From positions 97,336,934 to 97,400,933 of the forward strand of contig OX352772.1 of assembly GCA_947095535.1 (NCBI GenBank): 64,000 nucleotides of DNA, written 5' to 3'. This DNA comes from Poecilobothrus nobilitatus. Lineage: Eukaryota > Arthropoda > Insecta > Diptera > Dolichopodidae. Shown in pieces: positions 58,634-64,000 of the stretch. The notes beneath the pieces were generated by a model. It searched no databases. It was not told where the DNA came from and saw only the letters and a list, made by a program, of their open reading frames with translations. The stretch's first letter is position 1; the number at the start of each line of letters is the position of its first letter. The translations under genes and the position numbers were made by a program.

Positions 58634-58733
58634 CTTTAAACTAGTAGAAGAATCGTTGTTTTAAATTATATTAATGGGTTTCTTTGAAAGGTGTTTAGTA
58701 TTTGATTAACTTTCTTAAACTAAACTACAAATC
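58634..58733. promoter_or_regulatory. Putative bidirectional promoter between ATPase and structural genes
   Basis: A 100-bp AT-rich gap separates minus-strand ATPase from plus-strand phospholipase-domain gene starts; position is the only evidence. Confidence 0.35.
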
Positions 58734-59488
58734 ATGCCTGACAATAATAAATATTAAAATAGTAATAAAAAATCTGTTAAAGGAAGAGGAGTTGTTAATT
58801 CTTTAATAAATAAATTGCCATTTGAAGCTCATTTAAACGACTAGCCCAAGGTGATAAAGGATTTAATCGTTTAGATGGGGCTTGTCGTGATCATGACATA
58901 GCATATTCTAAAAATACTGATCAAAATAAACGTCCTATAGCTGATAAAATACTTGCAGAAAGAGCTTGGCAAATAGTCAAAGCTAAAGATTCTGGTTTAG
59001 AAGAAAAAGCTAATGCTCTTTTAGTTACAAACGCTATGAAAGCTAAAGTTAAATTCACAAAAACAACAAAAAAACAGAAAAAAACAATTGAAAAATGTTA
59101 TAAAAGAAGCAAAAACAGCAGCTCAGACTTTAAAAAAGCCCATGAATGATGGAAATATTATAAAAATTGCTTTACATGCAGCTCGAAAACATTCAAAAGG
59201 ACAAAAAAATACAATTGATACACCTCGAATTATTCCAGTGCCTAAAATTGGTGGTATTTTACATTTAATTCCAATATTTGCAGGCTTATCAGCTGTTGGA
59301 ACACTTACAGGTGGCGCTGCAGGAATAGCTAAGGCTGTAAATGTTGCTAAAAGTGCGCAAAATCAGTTAAAAAAAAGTGAACGTCATAATAAAATGATGG
59401 AAGCAATAGCATTAAAAGGGGGTAATGGATTACACTTAAAACCATATAAAAAGGGTTAGGTCTTTATTTGAACCCAAAAAACCATTAA
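58734..59488 (+). pseudogene. Polinton virion protein with parvovirus-type phospholipase A2 domain (P2), broken
   Basis: ATG at 58734, early stop in MPDNNKY, then LPFEAHLND and, after a stop and frame change, GDKGFNRLDGACRDHDIAYS, the catalytic His-Asp of parvoviral-type PLA2. KRPIADKILAERAWQIVKAK follows. The Y-x-G-P-G-T calcium-binding loop expected between LPFEAHLND and GDKG is missing, about a dozen residues. The second half (59088-59459, intact frame) has a basic region, RIIPVPKIGGILHLIPIF, a small glycine/alanine hydrophobic stretch (GLSAVGTLTGGAAGIAKAV) and a GLHLKPYKKG tail. In related viruses the domain is thought to breach endosomal membranes. Here the enzyme is probably dead. Confidence 0.85.
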
Positions 59489-59850
59489 ATAAGCTACCCA
59501 AACGACCACTTACAAATTATGATTTAGAAAAATTTGGTAAAAAATACTTGAAACATTTTCGAGGGGTTTTTATGAGAGACAATTTACCTGCAAAAATGCC
59601 TTGGAAATTTGAATGTGGTATAATAAATTTAGATAATTCTATTGGAAAAGGAACACATTGGGTAGCTTATTTTAAAAATGCAGAAATAACGCACTATTTT
59701 GATAGTTTTGGGAATTTACGTCCACCATTAGAAGTAATTAAATATTTAGGTGATAAGCTTGTATATAATTATAATAAATATCAAAACTTTAATACATATA
59801 ATTGTGGTCATTTATGTTTAGAATTTTTATTTCATATTGTTAAAAAATAA
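59461..59850 (+). CDS. Adenain-like cysteine protease (P2)
   Basis: Open from 59461 to 59850 (130 codons). The family-typical start is the block LPKRPLTNYDLEKFG at about 59494. No ATG precedes it, so the start is uncertain; the only ATG nearby is inside VFMRDNL. The catalytic triad contexts are present: THWVAYFKN (His), YFDSFGNLRPP (acidic residue) and TYNCGHLCLEFL (Cys), in the order seen in adenovirus protease and its Polinton relatives. It overlaps the tail of the PLA2-domain gene in another frame. The enzyme would cleave capsid precursors. This is the best-preserved gene of P2. Confidence 0.85.
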   Translation, partial: SLFEPKKPLNKLPKRPLTNYDLEKFGKKYLKHFRGVFMRDNLPAKMPWKFECGIINLDNSIGKGTHWVAYFKNAEITHYFDSFGNLRPPLEVIKYLGDKLVYNYNKYQNFNTYNCGHLCLEFLFHIVKK

Positions 59851-60190
59851 AGCAAAATTATCAGTAAATAAAACATAATTAAACAAAAATAATTTTTTTT
59901 ATTATTAGTCTAGCTTTATTAAAACTAACCTACATTAATAATTTTGTTCAAGTTCAAGGTTATTTCTTTCTTTCAGAAGAAATGTTTCTTTCAAAAGAAA
60001 CATAAAACTATCTGATAAAGAATACTTAGAATTTAGTTGTAATACAAGAAATTTAAAGAAAAATTTGAATTAGAAATATTATATAGGTATACATTTATTA
60101 TGATGATGATGATGATGATAATGTATTAGCCTTGAAAATCTATAAAAGCAGAATAGATTTACCAAATATCTCATTATTTCAATTAAAGAC
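59851..60190. other. Spacer between protease and minor capsid gene
   Basis: AT-rich with a (GAT)n run at about 60101-60118; no gene. Confidence 0.5.
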
Positions 60191-61073
60191 ATGTCAATAA
60201 CATTAACTTTAAACGGAAACTGTTCCATATTAACCACTAATTATTTTCCTCCTATAGACCAAAAGTGGGAAGAATATACATTTGGTTTAGTGGATTTTCA
60301 AACATATAATTCAATACCGAATATAGATGAGGAAAATAATAGATTTATTATTGATAATAAATCCATCATTCTTCCCACAGGTTCATATGAAATTGAAGAT
60401 ATCGAAGCATTTCTCAGAAAAAAATTGAATATTGTTAAAACAGATAATGAGAAGTTAATTATAAGACTCTAATAATAATACATTAAAATGTGAATTTTTT
60501 GCTGATAAGGAAATTGATTTAGAAAGAGAATATACTATTGGTAGGTTATTAGGTTTTAGCAGAAAAAGATTATTGCCAAACAAATGGCATACTTCAGATC
60601 TATTTGTTGATATTAATAAAATAAACATAATAAGAGTGGAATGTAATATTATTTCCGGAACTTATTACATTCCACTTAACTTATTTAATGGAGTAGAAGC
60701 TCCCATTTTACATGAATTCTCTATTAACGTTAGTCCTGGCTATAAAATAATTGAAGTTCCTAATAATGTAATTTATTTACCAGTAACCGTTAATCAGATA
60801 AGTTCTATTACTATAAAACTGCTTGACCAGAATGGTAATTTAGTTAATTTTCGTGGAGAAACAATAACAATTAGATTGCATTTAAAGCCTCAAAATGCTA
60901 AATTTAATCAAAATCAATCTCAACAATTCTATATACTTTCACAGAGTAAGAAACAACAGTTTAATCAATCAAAGTTATTCAAAGGAGTAGGAGGTGGTTA
61001 TCAACATTTAGAATATAAAAAACGATTATCATTTGAAAACAAAGAATATCTATATTTACTAAAAGCAAATTAA
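60191..61073 (+). pseudogene. Polinton penton-like minor capsid protein (P2), one frameshift
   Basis: Starts MSITLTLNGNCSILTTNYFP at 60191 and reads to 60472. A frameshift near 60465 leads into the frame ending at 61073. Conserved features: YEIEDIEAFLRKKL, GRLLGFSRKR, KWHTSDLFVDINKINIIR, ILHEFSINVSPGYKI, VIYLPVTVNQIS and the last strand NFRGETITIRLHLKPQ. A low-complexity Gln/Asn tail follows. The single jelly-roll minor capsid protein is thought to form the fivefold vertices of Polinton-type virions. The same protein is present as a shorter relic at 9.77 kb. It overlaps the major capsid start by adjacency (2 bp). Confidence 0.8.
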
Positions 61074-61074
61074 A

Positions 61075-62285
61075 GTGGAGGTTTTTAATGATCCTGTTTT
61101 TAATGAAACTATTACTAGCGCTCAATGGCATTCATATTCACCATACACAAGTTCATTTGGATTAAGTGATATCATTCATATACAAATACAAAATCAGAAT
61201 ATAAATATATTACCTTCAACAAGTCTAATTTATATAGAAGGATATGCATTAAAACATGATGGATCAGCTGTTACACATACTAAACTAGTTAATAATGCTA
61301 TACCATTTCTATTTGATGAAATTCTTTATGAACTTAATGGTAAAGAAATTGATCATAATCGTAATGTTGGTATAACTTCAACATTAAAAAACTATATTTC
61401 ACTCAATCAAAATGAAAGTACCGCTTTATATAATGGAAGTTGGTCACCTAATGAATCAATTAAAATGAAAGGACTTTATTTCAATTTTTGTATACCCTTA
61501 AAGAGATTATTACGATTTGCAGAAGATTATAAAAATATTATTCCAAATACAAAACATGAACTGATATTAACTCGCTCTCGACTAAATGATAATTCATTAT
61601 TATGTAATGCCACTAATGCTGCTATTGAAAAACCGAAAATTCTTATTACAAAAATATATTGGAAGGTTCAACATATTAACTTAGCTGATAATCTTAAATT
61701 AAATTTATACTAAAGTTCGGTTCGGTTTGGTTATGAAAATTCCTTTTAGAAATTGGGAATTACATGAGTACCCTACATGAGTATCCAGCAGGAACTACAC
61801 AACATATTTGGAATGTTAAAACAGCTTCATAACTTCAAAAACCTCGGTTTATTATTTTTGCTTTACAAACTGATAAACAAAATAAACTTGAGGAAGATCC
61901 ATCAAAATTTAATTATTGTGATATTGAAAATATAAAACCATATTTAAATTCTAAATCATATCCATATGAAGATATGAATTTAGATTTTGGTAAAAATCGT
62001 TATGCATTAGCATATGAAGCATATTCGAATTTTAGAATCTTCTATTATAATAACTCAATGTCAGAACCTTTAATTTCATGGGACAACTTTAAAGATGATT
62101 TTCCAATCTTCATAATTGATACTCGTTATCAAGATGATAATTTTAAAATGGGTCCAGTTGATGTCAAAATTGAATTAAAGACTTTAAAAAAAATTCCAGA
62201 CAATACTACAGCTTATAGCCTTATTTTACATGATCGTTTAGTGGAATTTAAACCATTAACAGGGGAAGTTAACAAAATTTTTTAG
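61075..62285 (+). pseudogene. Polinton major capsid protein, double jelly-roll type (P2), broken
   Basis: The first frame (61075-61713) starts with VFNDPVFNETITSAQWHSYS and has FLFDEILYELNGKEIDHNRN, WSPNESIKMKGLYFNFCIPL and FAEDYKNIIPNTKHELILTR, the first jelly roll. A frame change follows, then a block containing IFALQTDKQNK (61853-61887) with a stop near 61830, then the second-domain frame to 62285 with SYPYEDMNLDFG, MSEPLISWDNFKDDFPIF and a C-terminal LKTLKKIPDNTTAYSLI. Adjacent penton-like protein, protease and ATPase support the assignment. The protein would form trimeric capsomers. No ATG precedes VFND; start codon is unclear. Confidence 0.85.
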
Positions 62286-62319
62286 ATGATCAATTCTATT
62301 ACATATTTATAAATATAAT

Positions 62320-62832
62320 ATGAAATACATTTCAATTGATATTCAAGGTTTTCGGGATAATCAAAATAAATTTATTATAAAAGAAATTGCTTGCTTATCA
62401 TCAAACTGTGAAATTCAGCATTTTATTATAAAAGCTCCTTATGGATATCATGTTATAAATAATAATACAAAAATAATAAATAAATGGTTAACAAAAAATC
62501 ATCATGAATTTGCTTGGAACGATGGATCATCTCATTTCTGTAATGTAATCAATTTTTTAAAATCATATATAGATTATCAAACTATAGTTTACGTTAAAGG
62601 GGATGAAAAACAAAACATTATTTAAAGTTTTTTCAAGCGAAATAATGTTATAAACTTAGATGAACAAGTATCAACAAGTTTAAAAACATTAAAAAAGCTA
62701 TATGAAAATCAGTATAAAAAATATTTATTTAATCATTTTGGATTCTTCTCTTCAAAATGTTTACATTTTAAAATCATTAATAAAAAAACTGACTTAAACA
62801 TTTTAAAAGTATTTAAACCTGTTTTGAAGTAA
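62320..62832 (+). pseudogene. Conserved Polinton-associated hypothetical protein (P2), one stop
   Basis: Starts MKYISIDIQGFRDNQNKF, continues with EIACLSSNCEIQHFIIKAPY and NKWLTKNHHEFAWNDG, and reaches a stop at 62623-62625 after YVKGDEKQNII. The same frame then continues with NVINLDEQVSTSLKTLKKLY and CLHFKIINKK to 62832. The VDIQGF-like start and the YVKG-x-EK block are, from memory, repeated in many insect Polinton-related predicted proteins. The acidic residue near the start (IDIQG) hints at an RNase H-like fold, but this is speculation. It follows the major capsid gene directly. Confidence 0.6.
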
Positions 62833-63440
62833 AAACCGTATGAGTCAAAATATTTGTTTCTTTTGAAATCATTGGGTCACCAAGTTCATCACACTCTGAT
62901 AAAAACTTTGGTTTTTACAATCATTATGGATAATAAAGAACAAGAAAAAGCAAAAATGGCTCAACATCAAGAATATAGGAGTCCTAATATAGAGTAAATC
63001 TAAGACATCAGCATCTTGCACAATATCATGTATGCATTCATCATCAGCAACCACCGTAAAATATCAAAAACAACACAAAGCTAATAGCAATGGAAGTTGT
63101 TATAGATTATCATAAAAATCTGTTAAAATAATAAATTTGACTTTTTATTTTGTTATTCAATAAAAATATAAAAAAGAAAAATTTTTTTATTTAAATTTTT
63201 TATTTTTCGTTTATTCAAATAGCTATACAATTTATCAACAAGATAAACTTTACAGATGTAGTATGAATCTAAAAAGAATTTTATGTAAAAAATTTTAAGT
63301 CAATGTACCGTGTAGAACTGGTATCTCCATATAAATAAAACTCTTTTTTCTTATTTAGATTGGAAAAATCTCGAAATTTTAGAAATTAAAAATTAAAAAA
63401 ATGAGTTGTTTAATTTTTATTATATCTTTATTTTTTTTTA
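62833..63440. other. Decayed Polinton sequence, no clear gene
   Basis: An ATG at about 62927 gives MDNKEQEKAKMAQHQEYRSP before a stop, followed by HQH-rich fragments in other frames. Nothing recognised. Confidence 0.4.
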
Positions 63441-63444
63441 CTTT

Positions 63445-63882
63445 TTATAAATTTTCACATTTAAAGTCGATGACAAAAAATTTTTCTTTTTTTTCGATTA
63501 TTTCGAAAAAATATTTAATATCATTATTTGATATTTTTCGGTTTAATATTTCCACTATTTGTTGACTATGCTTTAAAGTATAGTATTGGGGTAAATAGGT
63601 AAAAAAATTATTTGTGTGTACTAATATACATCTGACTTGATCCTTCTTAGTTTTTGCGAACTTCGAAGCCGTCTCCTGTAACTGCAAAATCTCATATTTC
63701 TGCTTTTCCTGCAATTCTGACATCGAAATAAACTTGCTTCTCTTGTTGATATCATACAAAAATTCCTTTAGAATATTTTGCTCAGCCTTCCTCGTTTCTT
63801 GATCGATATCGATCATAAAATTGTTTAAGATATCATCTTTTTCTGCACTCATTTTATTCTTTTTTGCTCTTGGTTGCTCCAT
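63445..63882 (-). CDS. Polinton-associated small protein, intact copy
   Basis: A 145-codon frame starting MEQPRAKKNKMSAEKDDILN. The N-terminal half is charged and helical (MIDIDQETRKAEQNILKEFL). The C-terminal half has SELQEKQKYEILQLQETASK, a short strand-rich stretch VRCILVHTNNFFTYLPQYY and LNRKISNNDIKYFFEIIEKK. The C-terminal half resembles the block at 35.4-35.6 kb beside P1 PolB. By analogy with P1, PolB may follow on the plus strand beyond the window. Function is unknown; a small nucleic-acid-binding fold is plausible. Intact frame and lack of decay contrast with P2. Confidence 0.6.
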   Translation of the reverse strand: MEQPRAKKNKMSAEKDDILNNFMIDIDQETRKAEQNILKEFLYDINKRSKFISMSELQEKQKYEILQLQETASKFAKTKKDQVRCILVHTNNFFTYLPQYYTLKHSQQIVEILNRKISNNDIKYFFEIIEKKEKFFVIDFKCENL

Positions 63883-64000
63883 TTTTATATTTTTTTTTTT
63901 ATTTACTATGTTTAATTGAACTGTTCAGAAAAGAATAAGATCTTAAGAAATGTTAGCTGCTATTTATTTGAAATTTTTTAAATGATTTTTTTTTTTCAAT
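63883..64000. other. AT-rich window edge
   Basis: T-runs only; it may be the upstream region of a Polinton gene pair. Confidence 0.4.

Noticed and set aside
1..64000. CRISPR array or bacterial operon
   Set aside because: Repeats are tandem, or transposon ends with eukaryotic features; no spacer-like regular arrays and no bacterial gene signals.

Overview
The window is an AT-rich stretch of a eukaryotic, very probably insect, nuclear genome, and it is almost entirely mobile DNA. A true fly (Diptera) is the best guess. The guess rests on interspersed repeats with a TATACCC/GGGTATA hairpin followed by a (GTCC)n tract, an errantivirus with an env gene, a P-element/THAP9-like transposase piece, two LINEs, and abundant ATACATACATATG-type microsatellite. 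It is an inference from repeat content. Only one fragment looks like an ordinary host gene: two spliced internal exons at 32.0-32.8 kb.

Layout. 0-4.7 kb: a nearly full-length minus-strand LINE (ORF1 with an Asn-rich tract, then an endonuclease-RT ORF2). 4.7-6.0 kb: repeat family R1, copy 1. 7.0 kb: P-element-like transposase fragment. 8.1-8.8 kb: tRNA-headed SINE-like repeat rich in ATT. 9.2-10.3 kb: remnant of a Polinton/Maverick (protease plus penton-like capsid protein). 10.8-11.85 kb: R1 copy 2. 12.3-15.8 kb: second, decayed copy of the same LINE type. 17.6-18.9 and 28.7-30.3 kb: two inverted copies of repeat family R2. 19.1-19.6 kb: a foldback element. 22.5-26.7 kb: R1 copy 3, split by a DNA transposon that itself carries a Tc1/mariner-like MITE.

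The right half (34-64 kb) is a graveyard of Polintons, the virus-like giant transposons with protein-primed DNA polymerase, retroviral-type integrase and adenovirus-like morphogenesis genes. The first element (P1) has the order small basic gene (-), PolB (+), integrase (-). Its integrase is split by a 9.6 kb Ty3/gypsy errantivirus (41.0-50.6 kb, minus strand, two LTRs, gag-pol-env, tRNA-Lys-like primer site). A second lineage (P2, 55.5-62.8 kb) carries integrase (-), a coiled-coil gene (-), a conserved Polinton gene (-), packaging ATPase (-), then divergently a phospholipase A2-domain virion protein (+), adenain-like protease (+), penton-like minor capsid protein (+), double-jelly-roll-type major capsid protein (+) and a conserved Polinton hypothetical (+). 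A further gene like the first P1 gene (63.4-63.9 kb) suggests yet another element starting at the right edge.

Most Polinton genes are broken by frameshifts or stops, and several lack catalytic cores: PolB appears to have lost motif B, the ATPase its Walker A lysine segment, and the phospholipase its calcium loop. Between P1 and P2, at 53.1-55.4 kb, is a short plus-strand cluster of unrecognised genes. It includes an intact 199-residue predicted secreted protein and an intact acidic protein, and these are the best candidates here for something undescribed. Another odd locus is at 34.5-35.3 kb: an intact FLYWCH zinc-finger ORF, inverted arrays of a 14-bp repeat and a perfect 96-bp palindrome.
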